Source of the DNA: Perkinsus olseni
Lineage: Eukaryota > Perkinsozoa > Perkinsida > Perkinsidae
NCBI GenBank assembly: GCA_013115135.1
Contig: JABANP010000360.1
Coordinates: 1 to 54,599, forward strand
Length of the DNA: 54,599 bases
Reading direction: 5' to 3'
In this document: positions 24,115 to 32,860 of the stretch, in pieces
Layout: each line of letters opens with the position of its first letter
Position numbering within the stretch: the stretch's first letter is position 1
The notes under the pieces: model-generated
What the model saw: only the letters and a program-made list of their open reading frames with translations
The model's database searches: none
What the model was told of the DNA's origin: nothing
Program-made: the position numbers and the translations under genes

Positions 24115-24809
24115 AGTTACTACGGCGTAGTATGATTTTCATGACATTGTCCACATTTCAAAACGGAAATCAAATTGGAAACGCAAATTTCAGCAAGTTT
24201 TACCAGGAAGCTGACTGAAATTTCCGACGGCTCGGAAATCTCCTGGATGCGTGGAACCCGGTTTTGGTGTGTTATGAGAATTTTCCAGAGTCGATGCTCT
24301 GCTGGTCTGGCCCACCACTCCCGATGAAGACCGCCGTTGTAATAACTAGCCGAACCCGACGCACCGCTCCGGGGCTCTCTTAGAGAACCCAACTTCTCTC
24401 TAAGCGCGAGCGAGCTCGAGAACTGCTGTAGCTCGATCACGCTCGGGGGTATACGCAGTTTGTATGGGGAAAGTGAGACTTACTTGAGACGGTAGGTAGT
24501 TCAATCGAATGAGAAAGCACTGAAGGAACAGAACTTCGCTCTCCAGATTGCTCATTGGATGAGACAATAGTCGAGGCTGAAGACGCAAGGGGTTATAACG
24601 CGTGATTCACTAGCGAATAATTTGCATTCTGTAGGATGTCGAATCTGCTTGTTGTCATGAGCAGAGCATGAGTTCATGTAGACTTATCACGAGAACTTAG
24701 AAAAGGTTGAAGAAGGCAACAAAGTCAGCTTCCGCGAAAAAATATCGTTCGAAGTTGAAGTAGCGCGTCATGAGAAGGAATCCGAATGCCGTGTTCATAT
24801 CACGTAGTT

Positions 24810-24830
24810 TCATCGGCGATGAATCATCGC
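24810..24830 (-). repeat. 14-bp palindromic insertion (7-1-7-6), perfect
   Basis: Minus-strand orientation: TCATCG (24810-24815), GCGATGA, centre A (24823), TCATCGC. All 13 constrained positions match. Confidence 0.85.
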
Positions 24831-24844
24831 TCTAACGAAGAATG

Positions 24845-24865
24845 TTGCCAAGTTGGCGATGCCAA
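24845..24865 (+). repeat. 14-bp palindromic insertion (7-1-7-6), one mismatch
   Basis: Arm TTGCCAA, centre G, inverted arm with one substitution, then TGCCAA. It lies only 14 bp from the insertion at 24810. Confidence 0.7.
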
Positions 24866-25326
24866 CCATGAGGCTGCTCAGCATATTGCTATGAGCAGTA
24901 CTTGTGCCTGCACCCTCGCGGTACAAGTGGAACTTACAATATCACTTCTGCGTGCCCTCAGGTGGACTTCGTCGTGCATACATTGCTGTCTCTGTATACG
25001 ACAATTGTGCGTGGGAGGACAATGACATCCGACGGGCTTTATGGTTATGTTTACTCTCCCTCAGTAAAGGGTGCATAGATAGAGAGCAGTCAACATAACA
25101 GTCCAATCAATAACAAGAACATACGTGAAAACTGAGTGAGGCTGAGTGAGTAGAACATATTTCGCGGATCTATATTCTAACACTGCTATTCTCGACTGGA
25201 TTTTCCCGTCGCCTTAGTTCGGGGAAGCGGTGAGGAAGACTCAAACTGGTTCGACTCGAAGTTCTGTTCTCGGAGGTGGTCACGGAGCGGTTTATACTGC
25301 ATGAATCATGGGGCTGCACATGGCGT

Positions 25327-25343
25327 GTGCATGAATCATGCAC
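25327..25343. repeat. Palindrome, 8-nt arms around one base
   Basis: GTGCATGA, centre A, then its reverse complement. There is no adjoining direct repeat, so it is not counted among the 14-bp insertions. Confidence 0.5.
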
Positions 25344-26292
25344 ATTCAATGAGAACATGAACAATTTGAGGCCATTGACCTCGTGGCCACTACAGTATAA
25401 GTACTGTGTTGTCCCAAAGTATGAGAAAAGTGATCTCGCGGAGCATTTGGGATGGATGTATGCTCACTAGCCTGACGACGAATGCACGTGTTCGCCGGGA
25501 TGAACGGATGCACCGCGAACCAAGGCGCATGCACTACAGTGAAAACATAGTGACGACTATAGCGTACGCTATGTAACAGCTACAGCCTGGTTAAACACTA
25601 CTCAGCTGTTAGACTACCATAGCTACTCTTGCCTTACTCATAGTAAGGCGTAGTAAGTTCCAATGCGCTTTGCACTAGCGTCCATGAGCATACGTGCTAC
25701 ACTAAGCTAAGCGTAGTGAGCTGTAGTGCTCATTATCGCTGCGCTCCCCTCGAGCCCAATCTTACCTTCCTTTGAGCCCCGTCTCAAAAAGCCACAGTGT
25801 ACAGAGTGTTATGCCTGCGAGTTGCAGAGGGTAGAAACTGGCTTGAAGCCAGTGGCTTCGTTTCGCCTGTTTCGGTTCGCCTGCATCTTGCCTCGCGGCG
25901 CCCTTGTCCATTTACTGTAGGTGGCTGCGCTGTGCGCATGCGTGCACCGCAGCTTGATATAAGGCCCGAGTCAGGGAAGATTAGGGTTGGACTTAACGGG
26001 TCTTCCCACGCACAGTCATTTAGAATGTGTGACGTTGTTGCCTCTCCTACTGGTTCTCAGTCACCGAATCATTCTCGTAGATCCAGGGTGCTCCGCCGTT
26101 GGAAAGAATGGTTGGGTGGATGGAAAAATGGGAAAATACAGAAAAATACGGCAACAATGGAAAAATATGGAAAAATTTTTCGCGCTTCGCGCGTTAATCT
26201 TGAATCCATCGGGTTTGCGAGTGTGAAAGGAAAGCTGAATTTGCGAGACGTGCCCACAAATCTAATTCACCCTATGAGTCTCACAGTAATCG

Positions 26293-26313
26293 CTGAGCGC
26301 CGCTCAGTGAGCG
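26293..26313 (+). repeat. 14-bp palindromic insertion inside the hAT element, perfect
   Basis: Arm CTGAGCG, centre C, inverted arm, then TGAGCG. All 13 constrained positions match. Confidence 0.85.
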
Positions 26314-26481
26314 GTTCTCGTGGAATGCATTCATGTCCTCGGAGAGCCACCTCGTACATGATTTGACCTGGAAGTCCGCCGTTCTAATCTTGCGCTCTTG
26401 TGAAACGCCACAGTCCAAGTATTGGAAACTTCGCTAGATCTTGCAAGAACGCAAGATCGAAATGTTGTTTCTTGGTGGGCG

Positions 26482-26502
26482 GTGCCCACTGGGCACTGCC
26501 CA
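26482..26502 (+). repeat. 14-bp palindromic insertion inside the hAT element, perfect
   Basis: Arm GTGCCCA, centre C, inverted arm, then TGCCCA. All 13 constrained positions match. Confidence 0.85.
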
Positions 26503-26811
26503 GGGCACCTCCTCCTCCTCATCCTCCTCCCTCCAGGGTCCTCTGGTGTCTCTTTTGAACGTGTTGCTGTTGTCGGCGGATGTTACCCCTTGTGCGTAGC
26601 CACGAAGTCGACAACGGTAGCCGTTACGGTCGATATGTCCAATTCGTTCTTACGCGCGCCAATCACGTCTATTCCATTCCTGTGGGCGACCATCCATTGT
26701 GGGAATATGTGAATGAAAGAGAGGAAAGGTCAACTCAGAACTCATTGCCCAGCACGTCGGATCTCTGGGGGAAGAGCAGCCGTTGGAGTTGAGAATGCGT
26801 ATTTTGTATGA

Positions 26812-26832
26812 GCGCCCGGCGGGCGCCGCCCG
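26812..26832 (+). repeat. 14-bp palindromic insertion inside the hAT element, perfect
   Basis: Arm GCGCCCG, centre G, inverted arm, then CGCCCG. All 13 constrained positions match. Confidence 0.85.
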
Positions 26833-27458
26833 CCCAGTGTCGGCGCGTTGCGTTGCAAATCGCAGTCTGTCCCCCGATTTGTGACACCAGTGGCGAAAAT
26901 TCTACTGCCAAGCCTCCGGTTCCCACGCTTTGGCTTACGGGTGGGCCGAAAAACGGTTCTTTGGGTGGATTTCCTGTGGTTTCACGTTATTTTGCTATTT
27001 TTCCATATTTTTCCACCATTTTGTTGCGGCAGGAAATTTTCCGCAGGAAAGATTGGGAAAATAGAATTGCTGCCATTTTGGAGCACCCTGCGTAGATCTT
27101 TTTTGCCTCCTAGGCTACCCTTCGATTGTCGTTGGGTTTCTCTAGTAGTGGATAGGTAACAAGTGTTATAGTGCACACACGAAGAGCAAGGTGGGTACGC
27201 AGCTGCAATAAAGGTAGTTGTCACTATAGTGCAGAGGTGTTCTCGTGCGACGGAATTTCGAACTAACGCGATGTCAAATGCTTGCAGCTCTTGTCTGAAT
27301 CCTATGTGAGCACTCAACTCAACCGGTTAACAGTCAGAAGTCAACAGGCACTAGCTGTGATCGCTATGCTAACTACTAGCTAGCTATTAGCTAGCTAAAG
27401 CTTAGCTCACTCCGAAATCATTCATTGCGTTCAACTTTGTACCACGTTCGAGGCGTGG

Positions 27459-27479
27459 TCGGGGAATTCCCGACGGGAA
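27459..27479 (+). repeat. 14-bp palindromic insertion with empty site in copy 4 leader
   Basis: Arm TCGGGGA, centre A, TTCCCGA, CGGGAA (one mismatch). The copy 4 leader has TCGGGAA once at 22556-22562, and the two leaders differ by 14 bp here. Confidence 0.78.
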
Positions 27480-27559
27480 TTCATGGCCAGTAGTGCATTA
27501 TTGATACTGAGTGGCGGTTCAATCGTTGAACGGCCTCGATTGAGCCCGGTTTCGTCTGT

Positions 27560-27580
27560 GTTAGCTCAGCTAACTTAGCT
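27560..27580 (+). repeat. 14-bp palindromic insertion with empty site in copy 4 leader, perfect
   Basis: Arm GTTAGCT, centre C, inverted arm, then TTAGCT. The copy 4 leader reads straight through a single GTTAGCT at 22665-22671, with matching sequence on both sides. The gain is exactly 14 bp. Confidence 0.93.
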
Positions 27581-27677
27581 GTCAGGGTAGGACAAACCTC
27601 CGCTACCATCGTCGTCATCGAGCCCTCGCTTCCCATCGGATCTTCGATGACTATCTTGTCTTCCGGCGTGATGCTCT

Positions 27678-27698
27678 TCGTGTGACACGAATCGTGTC
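27678..27698 (-). repeat. 14-bp palindromic insertion (7-1-7-6), perfect
   Basis: Minus-strand orientation: TCGTGT, GACACGA, centre A, TCGTGTC. All 13 constrained positions match. Confidence 0.85.
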
Positions 27699-27739
27699 AG
27701 CTTCCGAGTACATTTGTGGCCGACATCTCCACTTCCCAA

Positions 27740-28600
27740 ATGATGAACTTTCCCCTAAATTGGTTGGTAATGAATCAAGCCCTGGTTATCGTCAGCACGG
27801 CTCAGGATGTTGGCAAGTTTGTTCACGAGACGGCAGACTACCGTATAACCTACGATGTGAATGAGAACCATCAAGCTACTTTTACTTTCTGGGTTCCGAG
27901 TCCACCTGGATGGTGGTCCCCGGACAGGAGTTCTTACAGCTTCAGTGTCGTTAGGCAACCACATGAGGAGTTCACCCACGGGCCATACCCCTTGTCAAAG
28001 ACCGACACTTCTACCTACGCCGTCGAATTTGATGGTTCAAGAGCCAGTGCTCATGATTGGTATAAGTCTATTGAGAGGTTACTGCTGAGGAACAACGTCA
28101 TTGACAACGATCATCCCGAGCGGTATGGTGATGTTCAGCCTGGGGACTTGTCCGTTCTGACTTATACGAGCGGTGACGCTTTCTCAACCTCGTTCCGAAA
28201 TGAAGAAATCAAGCTCATGAGGGTGGGAGGCAGCCTGATTCCGGGCTTGTTTGTGTTCAAGCAGAAAGTGGCTCCCTATCTCGAGGTTCGTTACAGAATA
28301 CATCTTGACGGGCGTGGAGATATGAGGTTTAAGTGCAAGAGGCGTCGAACCTCTCATTTAAGTTTCAAGCTTTCCCGCCGCACGAAGGGTCTGTTATACG
28401 ATCACTATGCTGTGGAACCGGCCGGTGGTGGTACCTTATATCAATTCCTCCACCAGGTCAGGGCTGTTTGCCCGACCACACATTTGGATGCTGACGACCT
28501 ATCGAAAGTGGTCTTCGCCACTGAGAAAACTATCTTCGTGACACTTGGAAAGGCTCGCTTGGCTCTCACCTCCTCGGCTCTCTCTATCGGAGGTGCGTAA
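27740..28600 (+). CDS. Secreted-family protein, copy 5
   Basis: 286 residues from the ATG-ATG at 27740, with signal MMNFPLNWLVMNQALVIVSTAQ. Family marks: YDVNENHQATF, a PPGWWSPDRSSYSF insert as in copy 4, GPYPLSKTDTSTYAVEF, SGDAFSTSFRNEEIKLMRVGG, MRFKCKRRRTSHLSFKL, AVCPTTHLDADDLSKVVFATEKTIF. The C-terminus is altered (ARLALTSSALSIGGA). This copy is the closest relative of the relics inside each tandem unit to the right, so its locus appears ancestral to the array. Confidence 0.86.
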   Translation: MMNFPLNWLVMNQALVIVSTAQDVGKFVHETADYRITYDVNENHQATFTFWVPSPPGWWSPDRSSYSFSVVRQPHEEFTHGPYPLSKTDTSTYAVEFDGSRASAHDWYKSIERLLLRNNVIDNDHPERYGDVQPGDLSVLTYTSGDAFSTSFRNEEIKLMRVGGSLIPGLFVFKQKVAPYLEVRYRIHLDGRGDMRFKCKRRRTSHLSFKLSRRTKGLLYDHYAVEPAGGGTLYQFLHQVRAVCPTTHLDADDLSKVVFATEKTIFVTLGKARLALTSSALSIGGA

Positions 28601-29006
28601 CCAGTTCATTTCTACTTTTGTCTTTTCCTCTTTTTCGTGCGCCGCTTGCTGCGCAGAACGTGCTGACATGTATGAGCCTTGTGGCTTCCTGTCCAATGCC
28701 TCGGGCGCTGCTTCAGCAGATACACGAGGAAGACTATTATCATGGTATCAATGACAGACTTCTATCACTCAGCATAGCTCACGAGGTCATTCCGCCTTGT
28801 CACCTGAGCCCTCTGCTGTGCGCAGTAGCTAAGACTTTCTCAAATCCCGTATTCCATGCCATTTGCGTTCTACGAGTTGGGCCTCGTTCGCTACCAATCC
28901 GAATAAGGTGGGGCCGCCAACGCCACAGTATTGCATCTTGAGTCTTCGCAACCCGAATCGTCGGGGTTCCAGCGAAGGAGCGTTTGATACTCAATGCATT
29001 CTTTTC

Positions 29007-29027
29007 TGTCTGGACCAGACAGTCTGG
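29007..29027 (+). repeat. 14-bp palindromic insertion (7-1-7-6), perfect
   Basis: Arm TGTCTGG, centre A, inverted arm, then GTCTGG. All 13 constrained positions match. Confidence 0.85.
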
Positions 29028-29054
29028 TGCAAGGCACTGTGCTGCAGCTCTTCG

Positions 29055-29073
29055 ATGATTGTACTACAATCAT
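29055..29073. repeat. Palindrome, 9-nt arms around one base
   Basis: ATGATTGTA, centre C, then its reverse complement, with no adjoining direct repeat. Confidence 0.55.
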
Positions 29074-29170
29074 AGAAGCTCACAATCATTGTAGGCAAAG
29101 GCGTATACTAAGTATGCTGTACTTCTATGAGCAGTGGCAAATATTTTCGTTGTTCCGAGTAAGTAATCTA

Positions 29171-29217
29171 CCCGACAGGTTTTGCAGTCCGATAATCAGA
29201 CTGCAAAACCTGTCGGG
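29171..29217. repeat. Perfect hairpin, 19-nt arms, 9-nt loop
   Basis: Arm 29171-29189 (CCCGACAGGTTTTGCAGTC) pairs perfectly with 29199-29217 around CGATAATCA. The equivalent place in the tandem units (about 34563-34618) instead has nested GATAGG/CCTATC repeats, so this spot repeatedly gains inverted repeats. Confidence 0.85.
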
Positions 29218-29897
29218 GATATATTCAATCCGATAGAATGATGCACAGACAATCCTCCACTTCTAAGGTGCCCTTGCCAGCAATTCCCCGGGATTCGCGA
29301 TTCGCCGAAAATGAGAAGTATGAGGATCACGTCAAGTGACATTATGGTGTTACACTATCAACGCAACTTCGGAATTCGCAGGATCCGATTCAGGATAGGC
29401 TGAAAAACGAGGAGTGGGCGAGCCCGACGGGCTCAGTATTGTCTGATGTACTTCAAGGTCAGGGACGATTATCCCATTGCGACATAACACCTAAGCTTCA
29501 AATCTTCTTCTAGTTCATAACTTGATTGTGTTGTACTTCGTTTACTGATCAAGGGACTCGGCGAAAGACTCCTAAGTGTGTTTAAACAATATCAACATTG
29601 AATGGCTGATGCCTCAGAGTGTCCTCCGAAGTCGGGTACAGGGAGGCTTCCTGAGGGAGCGAGACACGGAGGGGGCACTGTGAAGTATCGGGGTGGGCTT
29701 AGCAGAACCGGGGGAAAGAAGAAGTCGATGTAGACAAGTCTGAGTGGTTCTTGATGTCACAGTAGTTCTGGAAGGCCTTAATCCCAAATACTTGGAACTC
29801 GAAGTCAGAGGTGTAGTAGTTGAAAGGTCGGGTTGCAGAGATCAAATACCACGTAGGAGGAGTCCCACAGCGGCAGCAAATGAGTAAACTCGTACTA

Positions 29898-30637
29898 CAC
29901 CTTTTCCCGAGCAAATAAAATGTTTTTCGTTCGGTTTAAACCATTTTGATAGCAATTTAGCGAGTGTCATTGGAATTAAAAAATTGTCAAACCAAATTCG
30001 TTTTGTCACCAAAATTAATATTATGAGCAAATACGATTTAACCCGTGTCATTCTATTTGAATCGATTTTGATCCAAATTCGCTATCTAAATCATTCTGCT
30101 ACTACGACCCCCTTCCTGCAACTCGAACACATACTCTAAGCTCATGAAACACGGTAGAACACTAATGCTCGTGAATCACGAGTCGTGATTCTTGCCAACG
30201 GTAACCATACTTCAATGATTCGATCCGGTGGAAGCTCCTCCGAGAACGCTGCCACGTGTGACATCATGTCACTGGCGTGATGTCACGGCTACTACTGTAC
30301 TGTATATGAACTACCTACCATGTTTCGTGTTACCCTCAGCTAATGCTGTGCCTTAGAAGTCCGACGCCATTGACGTTGATCATATTGAGATAGAAGCTAC
30401 GGGATGAAAATTTCACGATGAGACATGCAATGAACAACGGGGATGCGCGCGACTAATTCGGTGACTACTGTAGAGCATTCTAAATTGCATGGAAAGTGAG
30501 ATTTAATATGCGTGACACAAGTATTTTAAACTTGCTAAAGTATTTAAAGTGGATAAAAACTTTTTTAAAATGAAATTCGATTTTCCGTGCCCTTTTAAAT
30601 CAAACGAAAAAACATTTTATTTGCTCGGGAAAAGGTG
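29898..30637. mobile_element. Non-autonomous TA-flanked terminal-inverted-repeat element
   Basis: The 740-bp AT-rich element starts CACCTTTTCCCGAGCAAAT and ends with the matching inverted copy. The terminal repeats extend about 45 bp with a few mismatches. It is flanked by TA on each side (29896-29897 and 30638-30639), the target duplication of the Tc1/mariner superfamily. There is no transposase frame. It interrupts sequence homologous to the tandem-unit spacer. One palindromic insertion (30168-30188) lies inside it. Confidence 0.85.
30168..30188 (+). repeat. 14-bp palindromic insertion inside the TA-flanked element, perfect
   Basis: Arm CTCGTGA, centre A, inverted arm, then TCGTGA. All 13 constrained positions match. 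Confidence 0.85.
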
Positions 30638-31357
30638 TAGAGTCTCTCTCCTCACTCGAAATCTCAGCTTAGGGGGCCCCCCAAAGAATGAAACGGCTGA
30701 CGGTTATATGTAGACAACTGAGGCGCGCGCCAACTACCGTGCGCGGCCCCCTCGAACCAGCGGTTCGTCACAGCACTGTCCCGGATCAGGTCCTGGCGCC
30801 GTATATTTCGCTACATTTACTCGTCGGCACCGTCGGTGCTGAGCTCAATGATGTCTCCGAGGGGACCCATCTCAGATGGGCAAGGTGCTGCCCCAACCGG
30901 CAGTAAGGTCACACAGGTCTCACGACGGCAGCAAGGGTAACACAAGAGCAGACTTTCCCGCGGCTCAAGGCAATGCTATGAATGGCAATCGGCATTTGGC
31001 AGGCACAAGTAACTTGTGCTCAAATCGTTATCGAGCATTCGACGGCTCGAACATGGTGCTCTGGCACTATTCTGCTAGCGTCGGAGGAACACTGGGACAC
31101 GAGGTGCCCTATTGTGCGTACAACATACCGCTGCATCTCCTCGCATCGGTTTTAACCTAGAAAAGCCTCTGGTTTATCTCACACGAGAAACACAAGGCCA
31201 GGGGGAGCTTGTGGAATGAAAATGGAATATAGCTGATGCCCAGACCACCCTGCACGCATAAGCACAGACGGGCGAAACAACACGGAGTGAGACACGGACT
31301 GGGACACTGTCCCGGACCACGTCCAGGCGATCGTCCCATATATTTGGCCACAATAAC

Positions 31358-31378
31358 TCGTCGGTCCGATAGTGTCGG
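31358..31378 (+). repeat. Decayed 14-bp palindromic insertion
   Basis: TCGTCGG, T, CCGATAG, TGTCGG. The inverted arm has three substitutions and the 6-mer one. The homologous segments at about 30820 and 35080 lack exactly 14 bp here, which supports the call. Confidence 0.55.
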
Positions 31379-31380
31379 CA

Positions 31381-31401
31381 CCGTCACCGGCGGTCCGCCG
31401 G
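31381..31401 (-). repeat. Decayed 14-bp palindromic insertion
   Basis: Minus-strand orientation: CCGTCA, CCGGCGG, T, CCGCCGG. Two substitutions lie in the 6-mer. The homologous segment at about 30828-30845 is exactly 14 bp shorter. Confidence 0.55.
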
Positions 31402-31445
31402 TACTGAGCTGAGCTCAATGAGATCAGTGAGCGGTGAGTGGGCGA

Positions 31446-31466
31446 GTCCCACCGTGGGACTCCCAC
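31446..31466 (+). repeat. 14-bp palindromic insertion (7-1-7-6), perfect
   Basis: Arm GTCCCAC, centre C, inverted arm, then TCCCAC. Removing 14 bp leaves GAGTCCCACGGGGTC, which aligns with GAGCCCGACGGGCTC at about 29418-29432. Confidence 0.88.
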
Positions 31467-31726
31467 GGGGTCAATTTCAGCTGATGGAGTTCATCACCAA
31501 CGAGGATTGGTCACTCTCGACGAGAGTCTCGTCCCATGGCAGCATAACACCCATGCTTCAGATATTCTTCTGGTTTTCTAAGTGATCGCGTTGTAATCCG
31601 TTTACTGACCAAGGGGCTCGACTAGAGACCCTCAGATCATGCTTCGACCGTTAAGTACGCTTTTCCTCCCTCTCGGTTCCCGGGAAACGTCCGTGACGCC
31701 GTGACTTATGGCGCCGCCAGGTTCCC

Positions 31727-31747
31727 GCGTGACGCACGCGGCGTGCG
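31727..31747 (-). repeat. 14-bp palindromic insertion, one mismatch, with empty site in tandem units
   Basis: Minus-strand orientation: GCGTGA, CGCACGC, centre G, GCGTGCG. The homologous sequence in unit A (CCCGCGCGTGCGAG, about 35230-35243) lacks the insertion. Confidence 0.75.
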
Positions 31748-31896
31748 ACTCGCACTCGCACGGTGCAAGTATAGCTGAAACTAGGCCAGATAATTGAGTG
31801 TCTCTCTCCACGGGTGAAATTGCCTTATTGAACCTCATTGGCCGCCGATGATTGGCGCTAGAGCGATCGAAAAACCTACCGTTGAGAGGATCAGAG

Positions 31897-31917
31897 CCTC
31901 AGGGCCTGAGGCTCAGG
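31897..31917 (+). repeat. 14-bp palindromic insertion (7-1-7-6), perfect
   Basis: Arm CCTCAGG, centre G, inverted arm, then CTCAGG, about 50 bp before the first tandem-unit gene. Confidence 0.83.
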
Positions 31918-31969
31918 CTGCTGGTCATTTTTCCTCCCGAGTTTCCTCAATCGCTTTTCTTCTCTTTTC

Positions 31970-32860
31970 ATGGGACACCCCACCCTGCCCTGGCTACTAG
32001 TCGCTCAGGCTCTGGTCATCACGGTGGCTCAGGACGCTGGCAAGTACGTCCACGAGAACAGAGATTTCACTATGACTTACTATGTGTACGAGGACCACAA
32101 AGTCGATTTTGCCTTCACGCTGAGTGGCGAACCCGAAACAAGTCGTCCCAATAGCCGGTCTGTGATTTACTCGTTCAGTCCCGGAGCTTTCTACGTCACG
32201 TGGCCGTTCCCGTTAGCGGAGGAGGCGAGCTCTGTGTACACCCTCCACGACGATCATTCTCATCTGAGTTTTGATGACTGGTATAACACAATCAAGTTCT
32301 TGCTAGCAAACGCTGGCCTTGTCGAGCCCGAAAACCTCAACCCTCTGGCGGAGATCCAGCCTGGGGACTTGGCCACCTTGACTCACTACGGCAAGAACTC
32401 TATCACCACGAGCTTCCGGAAAAGAGAGCTCAAGTTTTTGCGGGTGACGCCTACCCTGACACCGGGTGAGTATGTCTACGAGGGACCTCTCTTCACTATG
32501 ACTTACGATGTGAACGAGGATCATGAAGTTACATTCTCGATCTATGTCCCTGAGCCTCCGCTACGTAGGGGTGATATACCTGTAGCTGCTTCTATTTCCC
32601 TTGGCCCGTATCCTTTACGGAGTGTTACCGGTTTCACTTACACCCTCGGCTTCGATAAGACTGGGCCCGACGCGCTTGATTGGCGTGTGGAGCTCGACCG
32701 CTTCTTCAGAAACACTGGACTGATGGATTATGACAAGTTCTACCCATCTGCACCTAGCCAGGAGTGGGATCTTACGGTTCTAACCTACACGAGCGGTCAC
32801 TCTATCGTAACCAACTTCCAGGAGGAGAAGGTCGAGCTCAAGAGGGTCGCACGCAACTAG
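31970..32860 (+). CDS. Tandem unit A: secreted-family gene with duplicated N-terminal module
   Basis: 296 residues with signal peptide MGHPTLPWLLVAQALVITVAQ. Unlike copies 1-5 it contains two N-terminal-type modules in series. The first is about residues 22-165 (RDFTMTYYVYEDHKVDF ... ELKFLRVTPTLTPGEYVYEGP). The second is about 166-296 (LFTMTYDVNEDHEVTF ... PYPLRSVTGFTYTLGF ... EEKVELKRVARN). It stops at the TAG at 32858, where other members continue RN-LVPGEYVYKE. Past the TAG the frame still reads ALGAYVIEEM before a second stop, so the usual C-terminal module has been lost. A pyrimidine-rich tract immediately precedes the ATG. Function unknown. Confidence 0.8.
   Translation: MGHPTLPWLLVAQALVITVAQDAGKYVHENRDFTMTYYVYEDHKVDFAFTLSGEPETSRPNSRSVIYSFSPGAFYVTWPFPLAEEASSVYTLHDDHSHLSFDDWYNTIKFLLANAGLVEPENLNPLAEIQPGDLATLTHYGKNSITTSFRKRELKFLRVTPTLTPGEYVYEGPLFTMTYDVNEDHEVTFSIYVPEPPLRRGDIPVAASISLGPYPLRSVTGFTYTLGFDKTGPDALDWRVELDRFFRNTGLMDYDKFYPSAPSQEWDLTVLTYTSGHSIVTNFQEEKVELKRVARN

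Larger units (their letters stand above)
23527..26083. other. Gene-free region with inverted repeats
   Basis: No supported gene in about 2.5 kb. It holds a near-perfect 26-nt-arm inverted repeat (24056-24114), two palindromic insertions (24810-24830, 24845-24865), an 8-nt-arm palindrome (25327-25343) and, at about 25550-25740, a stretch rich in short related inverted repeats built from CTAC/GTAG words. Confidence 0.45.
26084..27090. mobile_element. Non-autonomous hAT-like element with 8-bp target duplication
   Basis: The 1,007-bp element begins CAGGGTGCTCC and ends with the reverse complement GGAGCACCCTG. It is flanked by an identical 8-bp direct repeat, CGTAGATC, at 26076-26083 and 27091-27098. 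Termini starting CAGGG and 8-bp target duplications are hallmarks of hAT transposons. Subterminal regions (about 26105-26180 and 26985-27060) are imperfect inverted copies rich in GGAAAAAT. I see no transposase frame, so it depended on a transposase supplied elsewhere. Three 14-bp palindromic insertions have accumulated inside. Confidence 0.87.
27099..27739. other. Leader region of secreted copy 5
   Basis: No gene. A 10-nt-arm palindrome with a one-base centre (TAGCTAGCTA arms) lies at 27376-27396. From about 27440 it is homologous to the copy 4 leader but has gained two 14-bp palindromic insertions (27459, 27560). It also has about 110 bp of extra sequence before the start codon that includes a third insertion (27678-27698). 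That extra sequence begins GTAGG and could be a leader intron, which I cannot confirm. Confidence 0.5.
28601..29897. other. Downstream region of copy 5, founder of the tandem-unit spacer
   Basis: No gene. Parts align with the tandem-unit spacers. 28722-28790 (GAAGACTATTATCAT...) matches about 34310-34360, 29130-29180 matches about 34535-34570, and 29590-29640 (ATTGAATGGCTGATGCCTC) matches about 34735-34790. It carries a palindromic insertion at 29007 and a strong hairpin at 29171. Confidence 0.55.
30638..31969. other. Spacer left of the tandem array, founder of the minisatellite block
   Basis: No gene. Two loosely repeated segments (about 30770-30860 and 31290-31430) contain CACTGTCCCGGA(C/T)CA, a GTATATTT/CATATATTTGGCCACA block and a CGTCGGCACCGTC block. 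These match the edges of the minisatellite in the tandem units but without repeat expansion. At least five 14-bp palindromic insertions lie here, several absent from homologous copies. Confidence 0.5.

Noticed and set aside
25550..25740. tRNA-like or structured RNA gene in the CTAC/GTAG-rich stretch
   Set aside because: No box A/B promoter pattern or cloverleaf could be drawn. The inverted repeats are short and overlapping.
29418..29432. Palindrome GAGCCCG-A-CGGGCTC as another 14-bp insertion
   Set aside because: There is no adjoining direct repeat, and the homologous sequence near 31446 has the same length once its own insertion is removed. The symmetry seems coincidental.
30255..30290. GTGACAT-C-ATGTCAC with a further ATGTCAC 14 bp on
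   Set aside because: The pieces are suggestive, but three of seven arm positions mismatch. Left out of the count.
31498..31520. ACTCTCG-A-CGAGAGT followed by CTCGTC as a further 14-bp insertion
   Set aside because: The direct repeat is only CTCG. It might be a copy that lost a CT dinucleotide (12-bp gain), but the comparison with the homologue is too diverged to be sure.
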